26,689 nucleotides of DNA, taken from IMG/VR virus record IMGVR_UViG_3300025030_000374, positions 1 to 26,689 of that record. The stretch is one strand, 5' to 3'. This stretch comes from a virus. The notes below the pieces were generated by a model, which made no database searches, was not told where the DNA came from, and saw only the letters and a program-made list of their open reading frames with translations. The translations under genes and the position numbers were made by a program. Of this stretch, positions 1-8,494 are shown in pieces; positions within the stretch are counted from its first letter, which is position 1, and each line of letters begins with the position of its first letter.

Positions 1-241
1 CCCCGTTAAAATCAATCGTGATTTGCTTTGCTATTGTACCCAACGACCCTAAAGTGTATCTCTTTCCAGATTTAAACTGTACAGTTCCACCGATAGGACA
101 AGCGTTAATTGCCCCTAGTGCGGTACCTGTATCGGTTAATCCTAGTATATAATGAGCTTCTACCTTTGTCGGATTATCTGCCAACTCCGACGTATGAACA
201 TCAACTAATTCCTGTAAGATTTTAATTTTTGGTTTTCCCAT
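1..241 (-). CDS. Partial phage protein, C-terminus beyond the left edge
   Basis: A reading frame opens at ATG 241 behind a strong AAAGGAGG site and runs through the left edge without a stop, giving 80 visible residues. It begins MGKPKIKILQELVDVHTSEL and continues with a glycine- and threonine-rich stretch (LGLTDTGTALGAINACPIGG, then GGTVQFKSGKRYTLGSLG). No transmembrane helix or catalytic motif is visible. It directly follows the receptor-binding protein gene, so a tail-fibre accessory or a second tip component is plausible from position alone. I do not recognise the family. The clean start, good ribosome binding site and continuous frame make the gene itself likely. Confidence 0.7.
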   Translation of the reverse strand, partial: MGKPKIKILQELVDVHTSELADNPTKVEAHYILGLTDTGTALGAINACPIGGTVQFKSGKRYTLGSLGTIAKQITIDFNG

Positions 242-265
242 TGATTAACCTCCTTTTATTTCGTA

Positions 266-286
266 TAATGCGTCAACTACGCATTA
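266..286 (-). other. Short hairpin at the stop of the fibre gene
   Basis: An 8-bp perfect inverted repeat (TAATGCGT at 266-273 and ACGCATTA at 279-286, 5-base loop) begins at the TAA stop of the fibre gene and lies just ahead of the next ribosome binding site. On the minus strand it is followed by TACGAAAT rather than a T run, so it is at best a weak terminator. It may instead be an RNA-stabilising or processing hairpin. Confidence 0.4.
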
Positions 287-3067
287 AGTTAATGCACAAA
301 CAGTACCCGTCTTTATGGTTGCCCCATCCGAATATAAGGCAACAACCTTTAAATTATTAGTTGCTTGATCAATCCAAAATGCCGCTTGACTTGCTCCCAT
401 ATCCGCTAAGACTGAGGCTGCTTTTGCATCAAAGATAAATTTTTGATCCCAAGTCAACCGCAACCCATCATGTGGGACTCCATTCGCCATAACCTGCATT
501 ACAAAACCGCTTTTTTCACCCCCTCCCGCTAGGCTGCTTCCTTTTATTTTTAGTGCCGCTATTTCCGTCTTTACTAATGCACCATTTCTCTTGTAAAAAC
601 TAATACGATCATTTGTGGCATCCCAATTGTCATACGGAAGAGTTTCGAGCTTTAAACCACCCCTCACCCTAATATCACCCACATTACTAAAGTGATCAGT
701 ATTATAGGGGGTGTCACATAATGTTATATCGTTGCTATTCACATTATTGAGTATCATGTCTATACAATAAATACCATAACGCGGCCGTTGCGTATGGCCC
801 ATCGTTTGACCAATTATAGTATTATTTTTTACGCTATTGCCAGTCTTTCCATCGTTGACATGAATTCCATCATAAGTGCTACCGGTATACATATCACAAT
901 CAATAATGGTATTATTTTTGACTTGGTTATACAAACCATTAATGAGTATTCCATGCCCAAAGATATTACCTAGTGTATTATTATTGATTGCCACCCTTGA
1001 TGAATTACAAACAATACCATGCCCTCCGACATTCGGTTTATCAGATAAATCAGACCACCAACGACCGATAATAGTATTGTTACAAACAGAGGCTTCGCCA
1101 GTTCCAGATGTTGTACCATAAGCTAAAATCTCAATTACTGTATTTGCAGTATGTTGCATATAGTTGTCATTTATTTTTCCTGAGTTTAGAGAACCATAAT
1201 AGAATTTCCTTGAATCGTCCATATGGTTATCAGATATATCGATGCCTATGGATTCTAGAGAGTTATTAAGTATTGCACAAGAGTCAGTGACCCCGGCGCC
1301 AAACCCACCGTTTGAGTGAAATCTGTTATCGTGGATTTCGTGACCTCGACATTCTGCCCAAGTGCCATCCAACACATTGTTAATGACGATACTAAAGGCA
1401 CAACTCGAGAAGGTATTATTTCTCATTTTCATATTTCGGCCATAATAATCAATAGCCTTGTTAAACTTCATAAAGAAATTACCTTCAATCCATGAATCTA
1501 AATCAGCTATAGCACTAGGGCGTTTTAAACGAATAGCTGTTTGTGTTGAACTTTCGCCATAATTTTTACCGTCAGAACTAGTAAAATACAGATACTTAGA
1601 TCTAAACTCACTACCTTGAACGTCTATAAATATTGAATTGGGCTTAGTAAATATCAACTTAGCGTTATAGTGCCCATTTGCTTCTGCAACGAATGAAATA
1701 TTATCCTTTGTCACCGTGACCGTATCTGCAAAAGCATAAAAACGCAAATCGCCCGTTGTTGGGAATTTAACAATAGTTCCAGGTGGAGAATTAGTTAACA
1801 GTTGATTCAAGATTGTTGCACAATCATAGACAACACCTACTAATGTATATGATCCATCAGGATTAAAACTATATGATGTTAATTGTGGTCTTGTATATGG
1901 GGCAGGTAATTTATCAAAGTTTATTACATATTCGTTCGTAGTTTCAGCCTTATACGTCTCAAACCGTTCTTTAATGTTACCGCTAACGTTGGATAATTCA
2001 ACGTCAGTGACGCCACCGGCTTGTATTTGCGATCCAGCAATCGCTCCAGAGGTAGAGTCGACGATGGCTTTATGTACTCTAAAAACAACAATATCGTCGA
2101 GATCAAGCGTCCAACCTAACAAATCAACACCTAAACCGTTTTCATTCTCAGCATACTCCATATCCTTGGTTAAAAACTCGCCATTATAAATAACATCAAA
2201 ATAGTCGGAATCAGGATTATATGACGGTAAATTAATAGGTACAAACGACTCATTCCCGACACCAATATATGTCGATGTCATTATGGCATCCCTACCAAGA
2301 CTTAATGTGCTAGCTACATTATCTACGGCGGTTTGTATTACTTCAAATCGTTCTTCGCGCAAGTCTTCAGATACGTCCCTCAATCCTTCTGCTGTATTAA
2401 ACACAGATGATCTTGATGCTTCGCTGGCGTTGAAGGTCGTAGTTCTATCGTTCTGACTGGTCGAGAAAGTGTTGGCTCTGGCGGCTTCATTGACGGCGAA
2501 AGTCGTTTCCCGTCCGTCCTCAGCCGTTATTCTGGAAGCTTCGCTAATCTCTCTCAATTCTTCTGCGGTGTTAAACACCAAGGATCTAGAAGCTTCGCTG
2601 GCGTTGAAGGTCGTAGTTCTATCGTTCTGACTTGTTGTGAAAGTGGTCTGCCACTCTGCCAACGCACTAACAATACTGGATATATACTTGATGCTTAAAA
2701 AGCCGATACTAGCATCTACATAAAAGACAAATGTTGTGGAGGATAAAACGTTAACCCCATCGGTAAAAACTATTTCTGCTTCAACTTTACCATCTATAGC
2801 CAGCGTGGCGGCTTTTAATACACATTCAAACTTACCGGTTAATGCGTCCAAAATAGTTACACCTGTTGTGCTATCTTGGGATACGACCGCATTATCCGAA
2901 CGTAAAAAATTGAATTGTACAGTTTGACCCGTTATGTTTACAGGCAATCCTTCATCGACTATAGTTATCTCCAAAACAGACGTACCCGCATTACCTTGTT
3001 TAAACAAAGTGTTATTAGTAAGCATTTTACTTTTTAAATCGATTGTAAGTTTGTATCTATTTTCCAA
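284..3067 (-). CDS. BppU-type upper baseplate / beta-helix tail fibre (receptor-binding protein)
   Basis: A 927-residue protein, read here from TTG 3067, seven bases after GGGAGG; the in-frame ATG at 3082 overlaps that ribosome binding site and is unlikely to be used. Residues about 1-120 look like the BppU N-terminal domain of Gram-positive phage baseplates, which docks fibres on the tail tip. Residues about 140-250 hold a repeated polar heptad-like stalk (two copies of TSQNDRTTTFNASEASRS, 58 residues apart). Residues about 455-800 are rich in short NNT, DN and G-H-G turns with alternating hydrophobics, typical of a right-handed beta-helix of the pectate-lyase or NosD type that binds or cuts cell-surface glycans. 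The last about 120 residues form a separate tip domain. It is probably a trimeric adhesin or depolymerase; enzymatic activity is inferred only. Confidence 0.8.
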   Translation of the reverse strand: MENRYKLTIDLKSKMLTNNTLFKQGNAGTSVLEITIVDEGLPVNITGQTVQFNFLRSDNAVVSQDSTTGVTILDALTGKFECVLKAATLAIDGKVEAEIVFTDGVNVLSSTTFVFYVDASIGFLSIKYISSIVSALAEWQTTFTTSQNDRTTTFNASEASRSLVFNTAEELREISEASRITAEDGRETTFAVNEAARANTFSTSQNDRTTTFNASEASRSSVFNTAEGLRDVSEDLREERFEVIQTAVDNVASTLSLGRDAIMTSTYIGVGNESFVPINLPSYNPDSDYFDVIYNGEFLTKDMEYAENENGLGVDLLGWTLDLDDIVVFRVHKAIVDSTSGAIAGSQIQAGGVTDVELSNVSGNIKERFETYKAETTNEYVINFDKLPAPYTRPQLTSYSFNPDGSYTLVGVVYDCATILNQLLTNSPPGTIVKFPTTGDLRFYAFADTVTVTKDNISFVAEANGHYNAKLIFTKPNSIFIDVQGSEFRSKYLYFTSSDGKNYGESSTQTAIRLKRPSAIADLDSWIEGNFFMKFNKAIDYYGRNMKMRNNTFSSCAFSIVINNVLDGTWAECRGHEIHDNRFHSNGGFGAGVTDSCAILNNSLESIGIDISDNHMDDSRKFYYGSLNSGKINDNYMQHTANTVIEILAYGTTSGTGEASVCNNTIIGRWWSDLSDKPNVGGHGIVCNSSRVAINNNTLGNIFGHGILINGLYNQVKNNTIIDCDMYTGSTYDGIHVNDGKTGNSVKNNTIIGQTMGHTQRPRYGIYCIDMILNNVNSNDITLCDTPYNTDHFSNVGDIRVRGGLKLETLPYDNWDATNDRISFYKRNGALVKTEIAALKIKGSSLAGGGEKSGFVMQVMANGVPHDGLRLTWDQKFIFDAKAASVLADMGASQAAFWIDQATNNLKVVALYSDGATIKTGTVCALT
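2418..2632 (-). repeat. Two exact 41-bp direct repeats in the fibre stalk
   Basis: The same 41 bases occur at 2418-2458 and 2592-2632, a period of 174 bp (58 codons). They encode the duplicated stalk motif NDRTTTFNASEAS. The sequence between the copies is a diverged version of the same heptad-like unit, so the stalk seems to have grown by tandem duplication. Exact identity at DNA level suggests a recent duplication or ongoing homogenisation. Confidence 0.85.
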
Positions 3068-3085
3068 AATGACACCTCCCATTTT

Positions 3086-3129
3086 TTAATAAAAACTACC
3101 ACGCAAATTCTTTGACTTGCGTGGTAGTT
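3086..3129 (-). terminator. Rho-independent terminator overlapping a stop codon
   Basis: A perfect 14-bp inverted repeat (3092-3105 with 3116-3129, 10-base loop) is followed on the minus strand by TTTTTATT. The stem contains the last codons and the TAG stop (3096-3098) of the upstream 184-residue gene, so the terminator is built into the coding end. It separates the tail tip genes from the receptor-binding protein gene, whose ribosome binding site follows within 20 bases. Confidence 0.85.
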
Positions 3130-3650
3130 TGTGCAGCCATGATTTGGTTTCTCATTTCATAATAACGAGCCATTTTTGTATCGATATGCAATTTTGACTC
3201 GGCATAAAGAATAATAAACTGCTCTCTCGTGTGGAGTATAACCCCGGCATCCTTAGTGGTCCAATTCAAAGACAATACGGCTGGGTTTAAGAGTAAAGAG
3301 TTCATTTCTCGATTGAAGTTTGTCTGCCATTCTTCATTGAACTTGTAAGAATGCTCAACGCCCGTACAGGCAGAAGTAAACCCGTTAAGAATATCGAGGT
3401 TGCAAGCGATATTAATTTCTTCAATTTTAGATTGTTGAACATGCGGAAGATTAACCGAATCTGGAATTGGCGTATAGATCGGATCTCCATCCACAAACGT
3501 GTAATTGGGATAATTTTCTATGATATGTTTATCGACGACGTCGTCGAGATATAAGCCGGTCAATTTTCCACGCTTAACTAGACCCGCTATTGGATAAGGG
3601 GCCTCACAGGAATAGATAAACTTTCCATATTCATCGTAAAACAAATACAT
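3096..3650 (-). CDS. DUF4376-like tail fibre-associated protein
   Basis: A 184-residue protein between the tail tip and the fibre genes. The C-terminal half (about residues 76-184) has the pattern of DUF4376-type phage proteins: EEINIACNLDILNGF, a T-G-V-E-H-S-Y-K-F-N strand, a central W-T-T-K-D-A-G turn, then HTREQFIILY and a helical end that closes on V-K-E-F-A-W. Such proteins sit near tail fibres in many Gram-positive phages and are thought to be tip or fibre-assembly components; no biochemical role is visible here. The N-terminal about 70 residues are a compact strand-rich domain I do not recognise. It starts at ATG 3650, 13 bases after the tail tip stop, and its 3' end forms half of a terminator. 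Confidence 0.65.
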   Translation of the reverse strand: MYLFYDEYGKFIYSCEAPYPIAGLVKRGKLTGLYLDDVVDKHIIENYPNYTFVDGDPIYTPIPDSVNLPHVQQSKIEEINIACNLDILNGFTSACTGVEHSYKFNEEWQTNFNREMNSLLLNPAVLSLNWTTKDAGVILHTREQFIILYAESKLHIDTKMARYYEMRNQIMAAQTTTQVKEFAW

Positions 3651-3662
3651 TCCTACGTCCCC

Positions 3663-6600
3663 CTACCAAGGCTTAATCACTAAGTCAACTCTACTGATAT
3701 AGCAAGTCCCTATAGTAGCTTTAACCGCCACATATATGTCCTGCCCTGGAAATATAACGAAGTCTATAACCGTTCTTTGCTTTATGAACTCTGTCGATTG
3801 AGTTGTCATATGTGGTAGAGATTGGTCATAAGGTTCCATGTAGACATATGGTAGACCGTTAGAACCAAATATGTCGATCTCGCCCTTTCCACCACTTGAA
3901 ACTTTCCAAGTTACTTCAAGGGCCATCCAACCCAATTCCGATTCAGCACTCATAGTGTGCAGAAGAGACGCTGTAGTAAGAGCTGAGAATAACGTCATAG
4001 TAGATTGACCCATGGTTAACGCTTTATACTCGTCAGACGCCGTCGATACATATGATTTATGGTCTGGATAATATAAAGCAGTGTAAACTTCTTTAACCAC
4101 CGAACCGTCTTCTCCTGGAACTCCATCTGTTCCCTGGAATATTTTCCAAGAGTAATGAATATAGTTCGAACTCTGAGAAGAACTAAAGTCCGTATAGGTG
4201 CCGATGTATTTACCACTTGTATAGTTGAATCCAGTGCCAGAAGTGTCTTCGGCATACGCTATGTGTAGATACGTCGTCTGACCGTCATCACCTTTAATTA
4301 AGCTCCAAGCATAGTCGGATGGAGTCGAACTCTCAGTAATGACCAACTTATTAACCGCAATACCTACATATCTTTTTCCGGTAGGATTATCACTCATATT
4401 AGTACCAGCAGAATCGTCCGCATATTTAATCCAAGTATACCCACTTACTCCAGGTATTCCTTGATCGCCGACGACTTTAACCCATGTATATTTTGTATAG
4501 TCGTCCGAATCATCTAATATGTTGTCTACGTACGTCCCCATGTATATACCAGAGGCCTCACCATTATTGACTGTGAAAGGTGTTCCACTACTACTATCCG
4601 AATATTTAATGTGAAAGTACGAAGCTTTAGTGTCGGCATAGGTTTTTGATGCTGATACAATAAGTTGCCATAGTATCCCACGCTGGGCATAGTAAGTTAT
4701 AAATTTTGTATCGAATTCGACCCTAGAAACAAGGGAGGTCGATGTGGTACTCAAAATTGGAAGCGTGTTACCAACCAGAACTGTGACATTTAAATAATCG
4801 TTTAAAGCGTTATACGCAGACGTATATGTACCAGCGTTTACGCCATATAGTCCAGCTTGGTTAATCAGACTTTGATAATCCAAGACTATGGCGTCCCATA
4901 TAGGTTTTAAGGTCTTTACTTTTTCGTTCTTAGTTATTTTATTATCGTCCGCCATCTCATCCAAATCAAACATGGCTTCCTCGGCCGCTATTTGGGCATT
5001 TTCAGCAGCGAGTTGGGCTTTCGCCGCAAGTAGAGAACTACCCATAGCTATACCCTGAGGAACCCCATCCGTTATTTTTGTAAATATGTCGGCATACGAA
5101 TCCGTTGTAGTACTACCATGAAGTACCTCCAAAGCACATCCTTGGAATAATCCAGGTATACCGATAAATGCGTACGGATATTCACCAATCCCTGTATCTA
5201 CTCCAGATCCGCCGCATCTCACAACTGCGTCTAACAATGTAGGATTCCATCCAATTGAATCGTTAGAAGTAAGCACTACGATAACAGTATCATCCCACGA
5301 ATTCAGATTTGTGGCTAACGCGTTTCTTGTCGTGTCATCCAAAAATGTGTCGTACAATTGAGCAAAAACGACATCTAAAGTTTCCCGACTAAGAACCGTT
5401 AACATTAACCCTCTACCGGATATACTACAGGCTTCGATTTTCTTTTTGTTGAGCTTTAAATAACGCTGTCCACTCTTCGCGCCAGTTCCTCTAATAGATA
5501 ATTCTCCATCTATTGTAAATTCTGGGGTTTTGATGGTGATGGCGTTTTCCAAAGTCAATTTTGTACTCATTACCAATGCAAATTTATCAAGCAAAGCCTT
5601 TTTATCTATTGTCTTCATTTTTTTAGGATAACTATCTAACGATAAATCGACCCACTTGTTTAATTCCACTTGTAATCCTGTTGTACCCGTTAGTGAATCA
5701 CGATATTTAGTCACCAGTTCAGGCGTAACCGCCATATCCTCAGCAATAGCAATTACATGATCACTTTCCACGAGTATGTTATCAAAAGAGGCCTTAAGTG
5801 AAACTGATTCTGAATAATCAATAAACCCGTTTTTAGCGAACATTGTTATATCCGTTTGCATGCTTATTATGGCGATACCTAACTCGAAGGCTTGTTCGTC
5901 CGTATAAGTTAATAGGTTGTCAATTTTTATACGGGTCATAACATCATTCAAAGCGGTTTTGGTTGTTTCAACGCGTTTAAGTTTACTATTTAGGGTTTTA
6001 CCCTTATATACAGAAATGGTGATAGGATAATTTGGTTGGCCTATCCAATCGTTCATCGCCGATAACGCGTCTGTCATGGAACTTTTGAAAGTGCTTTCCG
6101 TCGTCGTTAGACTGGTTAAATCAGCACTAGGATCATCGAGTAATAATTTCAATCCATCAGCAATCGTAATTATATCGTTCGACTCTGTTTCGACGGCTAC
6201 GAATAACGTATTTAAAGTAACCGATTCTGGTTGCTGAATCTCTCCATTTTCAATATAGATATTGGCCTGAGTTTGAAACGCGCTTAACGCGGTATTTAAC
6301 TCGGCTACTTGGTTCTCCACATATCTCTTTCCGTCATCTTGTCGATTTTTACTGATTGCATCATTGAGTAGCGACTTGGTATTTTGGACGTTCTTGAACA
6401 GCGTACTAATCGCGACCATATCCCCTGCTAGGACCGGTATCGGATATTTAATCTGGTCAATCCACTTGCTTCTCAATTCCGTGTCGAGAGCCGTCAACGC
6501 GCTTGAATAAGCCTCTTTTTCTGTGATAATTTCTAGAGTTCCAGCGATACGAATGATATCTTCCGACTCAGCTGTAAGTTGCTCCAAATCAAGTTTCAAC

Positions 6601-7790
6601 GCTCTAGCCTCGGTTAATGTAATCCAGCCATCAGATGAGAATTTATCTACATCAGTAATCAATTCGGACAATTCGGTATCTAACTCCTGAATTTGAAGGT
6701 CCAGATAATTTGATGCTTTAATCAGATCCTGTTTTACAACTTGTATAACATCGGCTACGCTTTTGGCTATATTAGATTTAAAATTTCCTAATTCAATCTT
6801 TTCAATTCGATTCGTCAAGCAGTTCTTTACTGTTTTTATGACTTTTGCGTTGAGATTAATGTTCATTCTTGAATGTTTTATGGTGACTAGATCTCCGAGT
6901 TCGACGGTTTCTAATATCGCATAATTCTTGTATTCCTCGGTCTTAGATAACTCAACCAAGTCTATCTTGTAATTGAACGTTGGTATATCGATCTTAGAAT
7001 CGATCAAAAAGTTGGTTGCTGCGAGTCTCAATTGTGCAATCGCCATCTCTTCAGTAATCAACAGACTTTCGTCAACGCCAATGTCGCTAAAATCCAGAGT
7101 TTTAATAACTGGATTTGGATAGTTGTCAATATATGGACTGTCGACGTACTTCTCAGGTAGTAGCAGTTCATTATTACCAATTGGCATCAGGCGCGTACAA
7201 AGGCCCTCTGTGGTGAGTGTTTCTTCTATACCTTCTATATTCTTCCCATAAGCGATTAGGACGCCTCTATCAAGCCCTCTGGCCTCTAAGAGCTTAACTG
7301 AGTAGTTATCCATAACGAGTTCTCCACCCCATGTGGCTATAATCCCTTCAGAACCTAGAATTGCCTCAACCGGATTCATACGAGTAATCGTTTTAGTGTT
7401 GACTCCAGCAACATCGCTAGTGGCCTCAAAATTATGAGTATACTGAGTTGCGCCTAAGACTGAAGTAAGTGCTGATGCGCCGGACGCTTCGGTCAAAGTT
7501 AAACTTTCAATTAAATTTCCAAGTAGATCGTAGAAAATATGACGAGCATTAACTTTAACATCAGTCAACGTCTTTACTTTGCGATAAATCCTAAATAATT
7601 GACTATCAGCTTTTATGATGTTATCCTCTAATAGATATTTCCACTTACCTCGCGCATCTAATGGATGGGTTAATTCAAGTTCGTACATACCATTTAAACC
7701 TTCGGTTAATGGTGCAGAAATAGTTTCAGACAATACAACCAAACCGTTATTATTAAAGTCTGCGCATTTACTACCATACACGTTAATCAT
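3663..7790 (-). CDS. Tail tip / tail-associated endopeptidase-like protein (Tal) with ILEI-like domain
   Basis: A 1375-residue protein starting at ATG 7790, where TAATG joins it to the stop of the Dit gene (translational coupling). Residues 1-345 match the general pattern of prophage endopeptidase-tail (gp44/gp27-like) hub proteins that cap the tail under Dit. Three helical modules follow with period about 130-140 residues; their anchor motifs SDGWI, ENGEI and KNGFI sit near 385, 515 and 656, and each module has an E-S-x-x-I-I-x-I-A helix and a W-I or Y-P turn. Residues about 770-890 resemble an ILEI/PANDER domain (GRGLMLTVLSRETLDV, then YAFIGIPGL). A fourth helical unit lies at about 917-1050. 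Three H-I-K-Y-A-D-D-S-S-G-T strand repeats (about 1057-1220) carry short collagen-like G-x-x-G bits, and a C-terminal beta domain follows. No peptidase catalytic residues could be assigned, so host-wall digestion is uncertain. Confidence 0.85.
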   Translation of the reverse strand: MINVYGSKCADFNNNGLVVLSETISAPLTEGLNGMYELELTHPLDARGKWKYLLEDNIIKADSQLFRIYRKVKTLTDVKVNARHIFYDLLGNLIESLTLTEASGASALTSVLGATQYTHNFEATSDVAGVNTKTITRMNPVEAILGSEGIIATWGGELVMDNYSVKLLEARGLDRGVLIAYGKNIEGIEETLTTEGLCTRLMPIGNNELLLPEKYVDSPYIDNYPNPVIKTLDFSDIGVDESLLITEEMAIAQLRLAATNFLIDSKIDIPTFNYKIDLVELSKTEEYKNYAILETVELGDLVTIKHSRMNINLNAKVIKTVKNCLTNRIEKIELGNFKSNIAKSVADVIQVVKQDLIKASNYLDLQIQELDTELSELITDVDKFSSDGWITLTEARALKLDLEQLTAESEDIIRIAGTLEIITEKEAYSSALTALDTELRSKWIDQIKYPIPVLAGDMVAISTLFKNVQNTKSLLNDAISKNRQDDGKRYVENQVAELNTALSAFQTQANIYIENGEIQQPESVTLNTLFVAVETESNDIITIADGLKLLLDDPSADLTSLTTTESTFKSSMTDALSAMNDWIGQPNYPITISVYKGKTLNSKLKRVETTKTALNDVMTRIKIDNLLTYTDEQAFELGIAIISMQTDITMFAKNGFIDYSESVSLKASFDNILVESDHVIAIAEDMAVTPELVTKYRDSLTGTTGLQVELNKWVDLSLDSYPKKMKTIDKKALLDKFALVMSTKLTLENAITIKTPEFTIDGELSIRGTGAKSGQRYLKLNKKKIEACSISGRGLMLTVLSRETLDVVFAQLYDTFLDDTTRNALATNLNSWDDTVIVVLTSNDSIGWNPTLLDAVVRCGGSGVDTGIGEYPYAFIGIPGLFQGCALEVLHGSTTTDSYADIFTKITDGVPQGIAMGSSLLAAKAQLAAENAQIAAEEAMFDLDEMADDNKITKNEKVKTLKPIWDAIVLDYQSLINQAGLYGVNAGTYTSAYNALNDYLNVTVLVGNTLPILSTTSTSLVSRVEFDTKFITYYAQRGILWQLIVSASKTYADTKASYFHIKYSDSSSGTPFTVNNGEASGIYMGTYVDNILDDSDDYTKYTWVKVVGDQGIPGVSGYTWIKYADDSAGTNMSDNPTGKRYVGIAVNKLVITESSTPSDYAWSLIKGDDGQTTYLHIAYAEDTSGTGFNYTSGKYIGTYTDFSSSQSSNYIHYSWKIFQGTDGVPGEDGSVVKEVYTALYYPDHKSYVSTASDEYKALTMGQSTMTLFSALTTASLLHTMSAESELGWMALEVTWKVSSGGKGEIDIFGSNGLPYVYMEPYDQSLPHMTTQSTEFIKQRTVIDFVIFPGQDIYVAVKATIGTCYISRVDLVIKPW

Positions 7791-8494
7791 TATTTCCACC
7801 GCCAATTAGGTATAATTTCAATTTTACTAACTGACCCAATCCAACTAATAGTATTTGTATCGACAGTAAGTTTAGGAAAGTCTCCACTCATATCAGAATT
7901 TTTAAGAACATTATCCTTAAAACAATCCATTATATCACTGTCAATAGTTACATATTCTGAGACGTTCGTGAGAGTTATCAAAATGCCATTCACCATAAGA
8001 TAAATAGTTCCGTCACCGTAAACTTTGATAACGGGATCACTCTCATGCGTCCCACGTCCATAGATAGTTCCGTCACCATACATAGTCTCTTGAGGTATGA
8101 GAGTGATCTTTGAATTATCAAGCATTTTTGCAAACGGTTGACAATCAAAGACCACTACAAATTTATACCATTGACGTATTATACGACTGAATGGTATTTG
8201 ATTCATTATACTAGCTTGATATTTACGATCTGGTTGGTTTGAGAAAATAACTTCTCCAGATCTGTCTAACCAAGCTAGAACTCTATCCACCAATGCGATA
8301 TCTAACAACGTACATTCGCAGGATTTGATCACGCTACCGTAAGTCCCAAAATCCTCGGTTAGGAAACCATTTCTGCCAGGTATAAATACCTTATTTATAT
8401 CTCGATTAACCTTAATGATTGGGGGTAACTCGGTTACCAAGATCCCCATATCTTTACTAGAAATGTCTTTGTATATAAAATACGGTTCGCCCAT
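7790..8494 (-). CDS. Distal tail protein (Dit)
   Basis: A 234-residue protein placed between the tape measure and the tail tip, the standard Dit position. The start MGEPYFIYKDISSKDMGILV, followed by paired prolines (ELPPI), V-F-I-P-G-R-N-G and a strand-rich first domain, is typical of Dit (SPP1 gp19.1 type) from Gram-positive siphophages. The second half has the usual galectin-like pattern around DPVIKVYGDGTIYLMVNG. Dit forms the hexameric hub joining the tail tube to the tip complex. The start ATG overlaps the tape measure stop as TAATG, and its own stop overlaps the next start in the same way. An extra YGDGTIY copy just upstream of the normal one looks like a small local duplication. Confidence 0.88.
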   Translation of the reverse strand: MGEPYFIYKDISSKDMGILVTELPPIIKVNRDINKVFIPGRNGFLTEDFGTYGSVIKSCECTLLDIALVDRVLAWLDRSGEVIFSNQPDRKYQASIMNQIPFSRIIRQWYKFVVVFDCQPFAKMLDNSKITLIPQETMYGDGTIYGRGTHESDPVIKVYGDGTIYLMVNGILITLTNVSEYVTIDSDIMDCFKDNVLKNSDMSGDFPKLTVDTNTISWIGSVSKIEIIPNWRWK

